Positions 50,032 to 57,982 of a stretch of DNA of 64,000 nucleotides are shown here, piece by piece. The stretch is taken from NCBI GenBank assembly GCA_036265535.1, contig DATAOV010000040.1, positions 1 through 64,000 on the forward strand. The letters run 5' to 3'. The notes under the pieces are model-generated. The model saw only the letters and a program-made list of their open reading frames with translations, had not been told where the DNA came from and did no database searches. Positions within the stretch are counted from its first letter, which is position 1. The number at the start of each line of letters is the position of its first letter. Source of the stretch: AC-32 sp036265535 (GTDB lineage Bacteria; Actinomycetota; Thermoleophilia; Gaiellales; Gaiellaceae). A program made the position numbers and the translations under genes.

Positions 50032-50610
50032 ATGAACCGCGTGATCGAAAATCTCGAACAGCGCCAGCTGCGCAGCAATCTGCCGCCATTCAAGGCCGGA
50101 GACAGCGTGCGCGTGCACTTCCAGGTGATCGAGGGCCAGCGCCGCCGAGTGCAGGTCTTCGAGGGGATCGTGCTCAAGCGTCAGGGGGCGGGCGTGCGCG
50201 AGACGTTCACCGTGCGCAAGCAGTCGTTCGGCGTCGGGGTCGAGCGAACCTTTCCGGTGCACTCGCCCAAGATCGAGCGCATCGAGGTGATCGCGATCGG
50301 CGACGTCAACCGCGCCAAGCTCTACTACCTGCGCGGCAAGGTCGGCAAGCGCGCCCGCGTGCGCGCCAAGCGCGGGGTCGCACTGCCCGAGTCGGAGCTG
50401 CTCGTGGGAGCCATGCCGGCCGCGGACGAGGATCTCGACGAAGAGCTCGTCGCGGAAGCCGTCGACGAGGCGCCCGAGCCGGAGCCCGAGACCGCGGAGG
50501 AGCCGGGCCCCGAGCCGGAGTCGGCGGTCGAGCCGGAGCCGGAGTCCGTGGCAGAGGCCGAGGCGGAAACGCCCGCGGCCGAGCCCGAGCCCGAGCCGGT
50601 CAAGGAGTAA
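50032..50610 (+). CDS. rplS: Ribosomal protein bL19 with acidic C-terminal extension
   Basis: Large-subunit ribosomal protein at the subunit interface. The core (residues 1 to about 118) is normal: NLPPFKAGDSVRVHFQVIEG, VQVFEGIVLKRQG and KLYYLRGKVGKRARV. After it come about 70 extra residues, mainly Glu, Pro and Ala with repeats of EPEPE, which ordinary 115-residue L19 proteins lack. Composition resembles the N-terminal extension of RibH in this window. The frame and codon use continue without break, so the tail is probably translated. Confidence 0.95.
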   Translation: MNRVIENLEQRQLRSNLPPFKAGDSVRVHFQVIEGQRRRVQVFEGIVLKRQGAGVRETFTVRKQSFGVGVERTFPVHSPKIERIEVIAIGDVNRAKLYYLRGKVGKRARVRAKRGVALPESELLVGAMPAADEDLDEELVAEAVDEAPEPEPETAEEPGPEPESAVEPEPESVAEAEAETPAAEPEPEPVKE

Positions 50611-50651
50611 CGAAAGCGTCACGACCGCTGGGCGCCCGCTGAGCGCGGCGC

Positions 50652-50657
50652 TATTCT
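50652..50657 (+). promoter_or_regulatory. -10 box of rnhB, leaderless type
   Basis: TATTCT ends 7 nt before the rnhB ATG, so the predicted transcription start is the A of the start codon. Confidence 0.5.
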
Positions 50658-50663
50658 CGCGAG

Positions 50664-51293
50664 ATGGCGCGTCGCACCGGCCGGAAGCTCCTCCAGTTCG
50701 ACCGCAAGCTCGGCGCACGCTTCGTCGCGGGCGCCGACGAGGCCGGACGCGGGCCGCTGGCGGGGCCGTTGCTCGTCGCGGGCGTCCTGCTCGACTACGC
50801 CAAGCTGCGCGACCATGCGGTCCGGCCGCTGGCCTGCCTGAACGACTCGAAGCAGTGCAGCGAGGGCGAGCGCGAGGCGCTCTTCCGAGCGGTGCTGGGG
50901 TGCGCGCAACGGGTGGTGGTGCGCGCCGTCCCGCCGGGACAGATCGATCGCGACGGTCTGCATCGCTCGAACCTCGCCGGCTTACGGGCGGTTCTGTCCG
51001 AGCTCACTCCGCCCGCCGAGGTCTGCCTCGTCGACGGCTTTCGCCTCGGACCGGCGGCACCGGAGCACCGCGCGGTCGTAGACGGAGACGAGAAGAGCGC
51101 CGCGATCGCGGCCGCGTCGATCATCGCCAAGGTGACACGCGACCGGATGATGCGGCGGATGGACGCGCTCTACCCCGCGTACGGCTTCCGCTCGCACGTC
51201 GGCTACATCACGCCGCGCCATTCCGCGGTCGTGCGCGAGTTGGGGCCCTGTGAGATGCACCGCCGGTCCTTCCAGGCCCTCTGCTACGCGTAA
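50664..51293 (+). CDS. rnhB: Ribonuclease HII
   Basis: Removes ribonucleotides from DNA and RNA from hybrids. The 209-residue protein has the DEAGRGPLAGPL motif (acidic Asp-Glu pair), LNDSKQCSEGEREAL, VDGD and the AIAAASIIAKVTRDRMM helix, plus GYITPRHSAVV and LGPCEMHRRSF near the end. All catalytic acids are seen. It lies before yraN, the common order. Confidence 0.96.
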   Translation: MARRTGRKLLQFDRKLGARFVAGADEAGRGPLAGPLLVAGVLLDYAKLRDHAVRPLACLNDSKQCSEGEREALFRAVLGCAQRVVVRAVPPGQIDRDGLHRSNLAGLRAVLSELTPPAEVCLVDGFRLGPAAPEHRAVVDGDEKSAAIAAASIIAKVTRDRMMRRMDALYPAYGFRSHVGYITPRHSAVVRELGPCEMHRRSFQALCYA

Positions 51294-51780
51294 CTCTCGG
51301 GCTCCTGACCGCCGGCGGCTCCTGTCCGGCAGAGCCGGGCTTCGCCACCGGCTCGCGTCCCTGGCCGCGCTTCAGCCGAAGGGCGGTGCCATAGCACGCG
51401 CCCTTCGGCCTGCGCGCACCCAGGAACACGTCAGGAACCCGAGCACGGCGTCCGCCGGCCGAGCGGCCGAGCGGCGAGCGCTGTGGCACTACCGTCTGCG
51501 TGGCTACCGCGTCCTCGGCGCGAATGTCTGGGCCGGCGGCAACGAGCTCGACCTCGTGCTTCGCCGCGGGAGGCGACTCGTCTTCTGCGAGGTCAAGGCC
51601 AAGGCCGGCGAGCGTTACGGCGACCCGCTCGAGATGGTCGCCGAGGAGAAACGGCGCCGCATGCGCCGGGCGGCGCAGGCCTGGCTGGCCGCGAACCCGG
51701 AGCTCGCGGAGCTGGAGCCGAGCTTCGACGTGATCGCATTCCGCGGCGGCCGCCTCGAGCGGCTCGGGCAGGCGTTCTAG
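51250..51780 (+). CDS. yraN: YraN/UPF0102 family nuclease-like protein, start uncertain
   Basis: The conserved domain runs from about 51445 to the stop: GRAAERRALWHYRLRGYRVLGANVWAGGNELDLVLRRGRRLVFCEVKAK, the E-x-D-L-V...FCEVKAK pattern of the Holliday-junction-resolvase-like YraN fold. The frame is open back to GTG 51250 inside rnhB, but the intervening 65 codons look non-coding and include a strong 35-bp hairpin. No ATG, GTG or TTG lies in frame between the hairpin and the domain, so the true start may be a rare codon, or the gene may have lost its start. Confidence 0.7.
   Translation: MRCTAGPSRPSATRNSRAPDRRRLLSGRAGLRHRLASLAALQPKGGAIARALRPARTQEHVRNPSTASAGRAAERRALWHYRLRGYRVLGANVWAGGNELDLVLRRGRRLVFCEVKAKAGERYGDPLEMVAEEKRRRMRRAAQAWLAANPELAELEPSFDVIAFRGGRLERLGQAF
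51375..51409 (+). terminator. Strong 35-bp stem-loop between rnhB and the yraN domain
   Basis: GCCGAAGGGCG and CGCCCTTCGGC pair perfectly over 11 bp; inside, GTGC and GCAC pair around CATA with one bulged G. No T tract follows. It could be a terminator, a processing site or a regulatory hairpin in the yraN leader. Confidence 0.6.
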
Positions 51781-51806
51781 CGTCACCGTCGAAACCGAGC
51801 GAGGCC

Positions 51807-52916
51807 GTGGCCTCGACCCAGGACGCGCTCTACCGGCGCATCGACCTCGACCTGTCGTGGTCGGAGCGCGATCTTCCCGAGCGGGAGCGCACCAAGCACG
51901 TCCACAGGCTCCACCCGTACCTCGGGAAGTTCATCCCCCAGCTCGTGGAGGCGCTGCTGGCGAGGCATCTCCCGGTCGGCAGCCGGGTGCTCGACCCGTT
52001 CGCGGGCTCCGGGACGACTCTCGTCCAGGCGCTGGAGTCGGGCTACGACGCCGCGGGATCGGACGTCGCACCGTTCAACTGCCTCCTGATGCGGGTGAAG
52101 ACGGGTGAGTACAACCCCTTCGTGCTCGAGTCGGATCTCCGCGACGCGTTGGGTCGCCTCGACGCCTTCGACGATGCGCGTGCCGACGGCCCGGTCCCAC
52201 GGTACGTGCGCGACTGGTACGCGTCGAGGGCGGCGGCCGAGCTGCTCTTCTTCCGCGGCCTCGTCGAGGATTACGAGCACGCGGACGTGCTGCGGGTCGT
52301 GCTGGCCCGGGCGGCGCGGTCGGCGCGGCGCACGACCCACTTCGACCTCGACTTTCCGCGCTCGCCGCAGCGCTCCGAGTACTGGTGCCACAAGCACCGG
52401 AAAACGTGCCGGCCCGTCGGCGAGGCGCGGCGGTTCCTGCGCCGGTACGCGCTGGACACACTGGCGCGGATCCGGGAGTTCGCGCGCGTACGCGTACGCG
52501 GGCGTGGGGCGGAGGTCCTGCACGGGGACGCGCGCGAGCTGGACTTCGCGGCGCGCTTCGACGGCGTCGTCACCTCTCCGCCGTACCCCGGCTTGATCGA
52601 CTACCACGAACAGCACCGGTACGCTTACGAACTGCTGGGCCTGGAGGAGTATCGCGAGCTGGAGCTCGGCAAGGGCACGAGCCGTACGGCGCTCGAGTCC
52701 TACAGCGAGGGCATCGCGGCGGTGTTTTCGAACATCCGGCGGGCGCTAGAGCCCGGGGCTCCGGTCGTGATCGTCATCAACGATCGCCGCGAGCTCTACC
52801 CGGAGATCCTGGAGCGCGCGGGTCTGCGCCTCGAGGAGCGCTACCGCAGGCACGTGAACCGGAGAACCGGCCGCAGGGCTGGCGAGTTCTTCGAAGATGT
52901 GCTCGTCGCTCGCTAG
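51807..52916 (+). CDS. DNA amino-methyltransferase, alpha-like motif order, no restriction partner
   Basis: A 369-residue SAM-dependent methyltransferase. An N-terminal HPYLGKFIPQLVEALL is typical of type II-like enzymes; motif I DPFAGSGTT is at residues 63-71 and the catalytic SPPY at 257-260. The roughly 185 residues between them, with EYWCHKHRKTC, would hold the target-recognition region, the alpha-class arrangement. SPPY points to N4-cytosine or N6-adenine methylation. No endonuclease gene is adjacent. It is inserted between yraN and comM; the GTG start lies 27 bp after yraN. Confidence 0.85.
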   Translation: MASTQDALYRRIDLDLSWSERDLPERERTKHVHRLHPYLGKFIPQLVEALLARHLPVGSRVLDPFAGSGTTLVQALESGYDAAGSDVAPFNCLLMRVKTGEYNPFVLESDLRDALGRLDAFDDARADGPVPRYVRDWYASRAAAELLFFRGLVEDYEHADVLRVVLARAARSARRTTHFDLDFPRSPQRSEYWCHKHRKTCRPVGEARRFLRRYALDTLARIREFARVRVRGRGAEVLHGDARELDFAARFDGVVTSPPYPGLIDYHEQHRYAYELLGLEEYRELELGKGTSRTALESYSEGIAAVFSNIRRALEPGAPVVIVINDRRELYPEILERAGLRLEERYRRHVNRRTGRRAGEFFEDVLVAR

Positions 52917-52965
52917 CGGTCTCTTTCGGCACATAGGCGTCACTCTTCGCCCCGTGTTCGTTGTC

Positions 52966-52971
52966 TAGCCT
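52966..52971 (+). promoter_or_regulatory. -10 box of comM, leaderless type
   Basis: TAGCCT ends 7 nt before GTG 52978, so the predicted transcription start coincides with the start codon. Confidence 0.5.
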
Positions 52972-52977
52972 GACGAC

Positions 52978-54444
52978 GTGCTCGCACGAACCGTCACTCA
53001 TGCGCTCGTGGGCCTCGACGCGCGGCGCGTGGAGGTCGAGGCGCACCTGCAGCGAGGCCTGCCGGCGTTCGCGATCGTCGGGCTCGCCGACCGTGCCTGC
53101 CAGGAAGCGAAGGAGCGGGTGCGTAGCGGGATTGCCTCCGCCGAGCTGGAATGGCCGCTGCGGCGGATCACGGTCAATCTCGCTCCGGCGGAGCTCCGCA
53201 AGGAAGGCTCGGGCTTCGATCTGCCAATCGCCCTGGCGGTACTGGCCGCCTCGCGGCAGGTTCCCGCCGACGCGCTGGTCGGCCATGCGGCAGTCGGCGA
53301 GCTCGCTCTCGACGGCCGTCTGCGTCCGGTCGGCGGTGTCCTGGCAGCGGCCGAGGGCGCTCGGCAGGCGGGGCTCACGAAGCTGCTCTGCTCGGCCAGT
53401 TGTGCGGCCGAGGCGGCGCTCGCCGGCATCGAGCCCGTCCCGCTTCGACACCTCGCGGAGGCCGTCGCCTACCTGCGTGGCGACTGGGTTCCGCCGCCTG
53501 TCGAGGCGTTGTCGCTGAACGGCGACGGCGCGGAGCCGACGGGTCCCGATCTCGCGGATGTGCAGGGTCAGGAGCGCGCGCGACGAGCGCTGGAGCTCGC
53601 GGCTGCGGGCGGGCACAACCTCTTGCTCGGTGGGCCGCCGGGAACGGGCAAGACGATGCTCGCGCGCCGTCTCCCCGGAATCCTCCCGCGGTTGCCGCCG
53701 CATCAGGCACTCGAGATCACGAGGATCCATTCCGTCGCCGGGCTGCTGCCGCCCGGCCGTCCGCTGGTGAGCTCGCCGCCGTTTCGCGCGCCGCACCACA
53801 CGGCGTCCGTCTCGGCGATCGTGGGCGGCGGTTCCACTCCGAGGCCGGGTGAGGCGAGCCTCGCCCATCACGGCGTTCTCTTCCTCGACGAGCTGGCCGA
53901 GTTTCCGCGCAGCGCGCTCGAGGCGCTGCGGCAGCCGCTCGAGGACGGTGCGATCTCGATTGCGCGTGTCGGCGGCAAGATCGTCTTCCCCGCGCGCTTT
54001 CAGCTGGTGGCGACGATGAACCTTTGCCCATGTGGAGCGCGCGGCGATCCGGCCGCCGAATGCTCGTGCTCGGCCGCTCGGCTCGCCGCCTACCGCGACA
54101 AGCTCTCCAGGGCGTTGCTCGATCGCTTCGACCTGGTTGTGACCGTGCCTCGGCCCCGCGCGCGGGAACTCGAGGGCGGGCCGGGGGAGAGATCCGCGGC
54201 TGTGCGCGAGCGAGTGACCGCAGCGCGGGCGCGGGCGCCTGCGGCGCCGATCGGGCGTTCGAAGGACGCGAACGAGCTCCTGAAGCGAGCCGTGGAACGC
54301 TTGCCCCTTTCCGCTCGAGGGCGGGCGCGGGTGGCGCGTGTGGCCAGGACCGCAGCGCTGCTCGCGGCCGCGGATGAGATCGCAGCCGAGCACGTGGCAG
54401 AGGCGATCTCGTACCGCTCTCCGAGCGAGCTGGGGACGCCGTGA
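52978..54444 (+). CDS. comM: YifB/ComM family AAA+ helicase (Mg-chelatase-like)
   Basis: Hexameric branch-migration helicase that helps integrate transforming DNA. The 488-residue protein has an N-terminal Lon-protease-like domain (GLPAFAIVGLADRACQEAKERV, GSGFDLPIALAVLAAS), then the AAA+ core with Walker A GGPPGTGKTMLAR, FLDELAEFPRSALEALRQPLEDG and NLCPCGARGDPAAECSCS, a zinc-like cysteine set. The C-terminal helical domain ends near ISYRSP. The stop overlaps dprA (GTGA/ATG type), linking it to natural competence. Confidence 0.93.
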   Translation: MLARTVTHALVGLDARRVEVEAHLQRGLPAFAIVGLADRACQEAKERVRSGIASAELEWPLRRITVNLAPAELRKEGSGFDLPIALAVLAASRQVPADALVGHAAVGELALDGRLRPVGGVLAAAEGARQAGLTKLLCSASCAAEAALAGIEPVPLRHLAEAVAYLRGDWVPPPVEALSLNGDGAEPTGPDLADVQGQERARRALELAAAGGHNLLLGGPPGTGKTMLARRLPGILPRLPPHQALEITRIHSVAGLLPPGRPLVSSPPFRAPHHTASVSAIVGGGSTPRPGEASLAHHGVLFLDELAEFPRSALEALRQPLEDGAISIARVGGKIVFPARFQLVATMNLCPCGARGDPAAECSCSAARLAAYRDKLSRALLDRFDLVVTVPRPRARELEGGPGERSAAVRERVTAARARAPAAPIGRSKDANELLKRAVERLPLSARGRARVARVARTAALLAAADEIAAEHVAEAISYRSPSELGTP

Positions 54445-55418
54445 AGGAGCTGGCGCTCGCAGCGTTCGCTGCCGAGACCGGCTCGCACGTAGTCGAGCAA
54501 CCGCGCGAACGGCGGTTCGAGCGGTTCCGGCGGAGCTTCGACGCGGCTCGATACCTCGAGTCGCTCGGGGAGCGTCGCCTGCGGTTCGTAAGTCGTAGCG
54601 ACCCCGAGTACCCTGAACGCCTGCGCGAGCTCTACGACCCACCGCCGGGTCTGTTCCTGCGGGGTGAAGGCGGAGCGGAGCTGCTGCGGATGCCCGCCGT
54701 CGCGATTGTCGGGGCTCGGGCCTGCTCCTCGTATGGCTCGCTGGTAGCGCGGCTGCTCGGCCGGGAGCTGGCGGCGGCCGGTCTGATCGTCCTCAGCGGC
54801 CTCGCACGCGGCATCGACGGCGAAGCTCACCGAGGGGCTCTCGAGGCTGGTGGGTTAACGATCGCGATCCTTGGTTGCGGGATCGACCGCGACTATCCGG
54901 CCGCGCACGCTCAACTCGCGAAGCGAATCTGCGAACGGGGTGTGGTGGCCTCGGAATACGCGCCAGGAGTCGAGCCGGCACCGTGGCGCTTCCCGGCTCG
55001 GAACCGGATCGTGGCCGGTCTGGCCACGGCCACGGTGATCGTGGAGGCGCGTGAGCGAAGCGGGGCTCTCATCACGGCCGACTTCGCGCTCGAGACCGGG
55101 CGGGAGGTCTTTGCCGTCCCCGGCGAGATCACCTCGTCCCTGTCTGCTGGGACCAACGCGCTGCTCCGGCTCGGCGCGACGCCGTTGACGAGCTCCGGCG
55201 ACGTGCTGGAGGCGCTCGGCATCACCCCGGCCGAGGCGAGCTCGCCGGACTTGAGTGAGGCCGCGGCTGCTGTCCTCGCCGCGCTCGCGACCGAGCCCGC
55301 AGGGGCGGACCAGCTCACCCGCACCACGGGCCTGGACGCCCCGAGCGTCGCAATGGCGCTCGCCGAGCTCGAGCTGGCAGGCGCGGTTGCAGAGGCGGAC
55401 GGCCTGTACAGGGGGTGA
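54441..55418 (+). CDS. dprA: DNA processing protein DprA
   Basis: Loads RecA on incoming single-stranded DNA during transformation. The 325-residue protein has a short N-terminal region, the Rossmann-like core with AIVGARACSSYG, SGLARGIDGEAHRGAL, ILGCGIDRDYP and PARNRIVAGL, then VPGEITSSLSAGTNALL and a C-terminal winged-helix-like part. The GTG start overlaps the comM stop. With comM it suggests at least an ancestral competence capacity, although no DNA-uptake genes are in the window. Confidence 0.95.
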   Translation: MKELALAAFAAETGSHVVEQPRERRFERFRRSFDAARYLESLGERRLRFVSRSDPEYPERLRELYDPPPGLFLRGEGGAELLRMPAVAIVGARACSSYGSLVARLLGRELAAAGLIVLSGLARGIDGEAHRGALEAGGLTIAILGCGIDRDYPAAHAQLAKRICERGVVASEYAPGVEPAPWRFPARNRIVAGLATATVIVEARERSGALITADFALETGREVFAVPGEITSSLSAGTNALLRLGATPLTSSGDVLEALGITPAEASSPDLSEAAAAVLAALATEPAGADQLTRTTGLDAPSVAMALAELELAGAVAEADGLYRG

Positions 55419-55445
55419 AGCCGCCGGGCAAGGATCGCTGACATC

Positions 55446-55860
55446 GTGACGAGCTCCTACTGGCTCTCCGAGGATGCCGCCCTTCGAGCGTCCTGCGAAA
55501 TCGGTCGCCGGGCCCGGTCGACGTGCCGTGGGCGGAGGCGTCACCGGCTGTGCCTGTGCGCTCGTCCTCGGGGCGGCCGAGCAACGCGTGCGCGTCCATG
55601 AGGCGCGTGAGATCGCGGGCGGCGCCAGCGGTCGTGATGCCACCGACGGCTACACACACGGCCTGGTGCCCGAGCTCGACGGAAACGTCTGGCCGACGCT
55701 CGTGACCGAGCCGCTGGAGGGGTTGCTCTTCCCGTGCCGGCATACGCGCGCCATGGCTACGACTACTGCAAAGCGTTTCGATCAGGAGCAGACGATGGAG
55801 GAGCAGCTGACGCCGCTGGTCCAGGGTCACCCCGAGCGCTTTTCGAGCCGGCCCGGTTGC
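55446..55860 (+). pseudogene. Remnant of a DadA/PuuB-like FAD-dependent oxidoreductase
   Basis: Three pieces in different frames keep the family order. The first frame begins with GTG 55446 and TSSYWLSED; after a +1 shift the second reads VGGGVTGCACAL, REIAGGASGR and then jumps to GYTHGLVPELDGNVWP and GLLFPC; a third frame reads YARHGYDYCKAF. Compared with intact 370-400-residue members, the middle 200 or so residues between SGR and GYTHG are missing and two frameshifts are present. The gene is therefore dead. It fills the gap between dprA and the VOC gene. Confidence 0.72.
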
Positions 55861-55866
55861 TCGGGT

Positions 55867-56238
55867 CTAGCCGTCGCCCGGCGCCGGCACCGACTCGTCG
55901 GACTGGAAGAGCGAGAACGCATTGCCCTCGGTGTCACGGCAGCGGGCGAACCAGCCGATCGCCGGAATGGGCTGCTTGTCATCCGCGGAGCCGCCGAGCT
56001 CGCGCGCGCGAGCGATCGAAGCGTCGATGTCCGAGGTGCCGAAGTAGACGATCGGGCCCGACCCTGCTCCATCGTTGTCCGGGTAGATCGCCCCGCCCGG
56101 CTCGATCCCTTCGAGCATGTGGTACTCGACCGGCCCGCTCCACTCGCGGAACTTCCAGCCGAACAGGGACTTCCAGAACTCCTTGGCGCGGCCCGCGTCT
56201 TCCGCGGGCAGCTCGAAGTGCACGAGCTGTCCTTCCAT
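55867..56238 (-). CDS. VOC (glyoxalase/bleomycin-resistance) family protein
   Basis: A 123-residue vicinal-oxygen-chelate protein: VHFELPAEDAGRAKEFWKSLFGWKF is the first paired beta-alpha-beta module, GPIVYFGTSDIDASIARARELGG the second, and FARCRDTEGNAFSLFQ carries the conserved late acidic residue (D-x-E-G-N). The likely metal ligands His8 and Glu are visible. The reaction is unknown. A GGAGG ribosome site precedes the ATG. Confidence 0.85.
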   Translation of the reverse strand: MEGQLVHFELPAEDAGRAKEFWKSLFGWKFREWSGPVEYHMLEGIEPGGAIYPDNDGAGSGPIVYFGTSDIDASIARARELGGSADDKQPIPAIGWFARCRDTEGNAFSLFQSDESVPAPGDG

Positions 56239-56264
56239 CGGCGGCCTCCTTGGCTGGGAAGCCG

Positions 56265-57224
56265 TCAGCCTAACGCGGCCCGGCCGAGACCCTCGAACTC
56301 CTCGGCGCCCGGGTCGGCCTCGAAGCGCTCGAGCGCCGCAAGCGCGACCGCCAAGTCCTGGATTGCAAGGCCGGTCGAGTCGAAGGTCGTGATTTCGTCC
56401 GGCCCGCGTCTCCCTGCGGCTTCCCCCACGAGGACCGTGCCGAGCTCGGTCACCTCCTCGCGGGCCAGCGCGCCGGCAGCGACCGCGTGTGCGAGCTCGC
56501 CGTTGTGGCTCGCCTGCTCCCAGTCGTCGCAGAAGACCTGCGAACGAACGAGTTCCTCGGCCGCGATCTCGGCCTTGCCCGGGCCGTCGGCGCCCATCAG
56601 GCTCACGTGCTGGCCCGCACGGAGCGAGCCCGGCTGAAAGAGCACCTCGTGGCCGGGCGTGACGGTGATCACCACGTCCGCGTCGAGCGCCTCCTCCCGG
56701 CTCGCGGCCACGCCGACGCCGAGCTCGGAGGCCACGGCCTCGGCGCGTCCCGCGTCGACGTCCCAGAGCATCAGGTCGCGCCCCCGGGCCGCGAACGTCC
56801 TCGCCGCGGCGCGGCCGTTGACGCCGGCGCCCACCACTGCGGCGACTCCGGCGTCCTCGCGGCCGAGGGTCTCGGCCGCGAGCACTGCCGCGGCGCCGGT
56901 TCTCAGTGCGGTCACCGACGCAGCGTCGAAGATCGCCCGCAGCTCACCGTTGGACGCCGCCGACAGCAGCACGACGCCCATCACCGTCGGCCGCCCGTGC
57001 GCGGGGTTCCCGGGGAAGGAGGTCACCCATTTGAGCGCCGCGTGGCCCGCGCCGAGGGCAGGCATCGCCCGGAAGTCCCCCGCCGGGTAGGCCGGCACGT
57101 AGACCTTCGGCGGCATCGACCACTCGCCTCGCGCGTACGCCACGAACGCGTCGCGCACCGCCTCGAGCGCCCGCTCGGGCGGGACGGCCGCCTCGACATG
57201 ACGGGCCGCGAAGATGGGGATCAC
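56265..57224 (-). CDS. Ornithine cyclodeaminase / mu-crystallin family dehydrogenase
   Basis: A 319-residue NAD(P)-dependent enzyme. The substrate-binding part has KVYVPAYPAGDFRAMPA, LKWVTSFPGNP and TALRTGAAA, the nucleotide-binding part AVVGAGVNGRAAARTFAARGRDLMLWDVD, followed by DVVITVTPG. Members convert ornithine to proline or reduce imino acids and alanine, so the substrate is open. The GTG start is 9 nt after a -10 box. It is divergent from an ABC transporter pair. Confidence 0.88.
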   Translation of the reverse strand: MIPIFAARHVEAAVPPERALEAVRDAFVAYARGEWSMPPKVYVPAYPAGDFRAMPALGAGHAALKWVTSFPGNPAHGRPTVMGVVLLSAASNGELRAIFDAASVTALRTGAAAVLAAETLGREDAGVAAVVGAGVNGRAAARTFAARGRDLMLWDVDAGRAEAVASELGVGVAASREEALDADVVITVTPGHEVLFQPGSLRAGQHVSLMGADGPGKAEIAAEELVRSQVFCDDWEQASHNGELAHAVAAGALAREEVTELGTVLVGEAAGRRGPDEITTFDSTGLAIQDLAVALAALERFEADPGAEEFEGLGRAALG

Positions 57225-57232
57225 GATCGGGA

Positions 57233-57238
57233 AGCCTA
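57233..57238 (-). promoter_or_regulatory. -10 box of the ornithine cyclodeaminase-like gene, leaderless type
   Basis: Reads TAGGCT on the minus strand and ends 9 nt before GTG 57224. It abuts the start of the divergent ABC gene. Confidence 0.4.
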
Positions 57239-57982
57239 GTGCGGCGTGATGTACTCGCCGCGATGCGCCCCCACCCCGGGATCGTCGTCGAGGACCTGTG
57301 CGTGGTCAGGAGTGGGGTCGACGTGTTCGACGGACTCTCGCTGGAGATCCCGGCAGCCGTGGTGACCGGCCTGTTAGGCCCGAACGGGAGCGGCAAGTCG
57401 ACGCTGATGCGCTCCATGGTGGGCGTGCAAGTCGTCAGACGAGGTTCCGTCACAGTGCTGGGCGAACCGGCCGGCTCGCCCAGCCTGCGACGGCGCGTGG
57501 CCTACGTGACTCAGGCGCCGTCGGTTTACGGCGACCTCACCGTCCGCGAGAACCTCCGGTTCTTCGCCCGGGTCCTGTCCGCCCCCGTCACACGCATCGA
57601 GGCGACGCTCGAGATCGTCGACCTGCTCGATGCTGCCGACCACGTCGTGAACCGGCTCTCGGGCGGCCAGCGCGCGCGGGTTTCGCTCGCAAGCGCTCTC
57701 CTCGGAGAGCCGGAGCTGCTCGTGCTCGACGAGCCCACGGTGGGGCTTGATCCGCTGCTGCGGCGCGATCTCTGGGATGCCTTCCACCGGCTCGCCGTGG
57801 AAGGGCGGACGCTCCTCGTGTCGAGCCACGTGATGGACGAGGCCGAGCGATGCGACGAGCTGCTGCTGCTGCGCGAAGGTCATCTGCTCGCGACGGGCAC
57901 GCCCGCCGACCTGCTCAGGCGTACGGGCGCGCACGATCTCGACGACGCGTTTCTCCATCTGATCGAGGAGTCGGCGCAGTGA
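57239..57982 (+). CDS. ABC transporter ATP-binding protein
   Basis: A 247-residue ATPase subunit with Walker A GLLGPNGSGKST, the Q-loop in YVTQAPSVYGDLTVRENL, signature LSGGQRARVSLA, Walker B LLVLDEPTVGLD and the His switch in LLVSSHVMDEAER. It pairs with the ABC-2 permease whose GTG overlaps its stop. Such pairs export small molecules or lipids, or confer drug resistance. The GTG at 57239 is listed; ATG 57263 (MRPHPGIVVEDL) is an equally good start. Confidence 0.94.
   Translation: MRRDVLAAMRPHPGIVVEDLCVVRSGVDVFDGLSLEIPAAVVTGLLGPNGSGKSTLMRSMVGVQVVRRGSVTVLGEPAGSPSLRRRVAYVTQAPSVYGDLTVRENLRFFARVLSAPVTRIEATLEIVDLLDAADHVVNRLSGGQRARVSLASALLGEPELLVLDEPTVGLDPLLRRDLWDAFHRLAVEGRTLLVSSHVMDEAERCDELLLLREGHLLATGTPADLLRRTGAHDLDDAFLHLIEESAQ

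Noticed and set aside
55474..56637. A single 387-codon plus-strand gene running through the oxidoreductase remnant and the VOC gene
   Set aside because: Only its first third resembles a protein, and that part is a fragment; the rest is the shadow of the VOC and ornithine cyclodeaminase-like genes.
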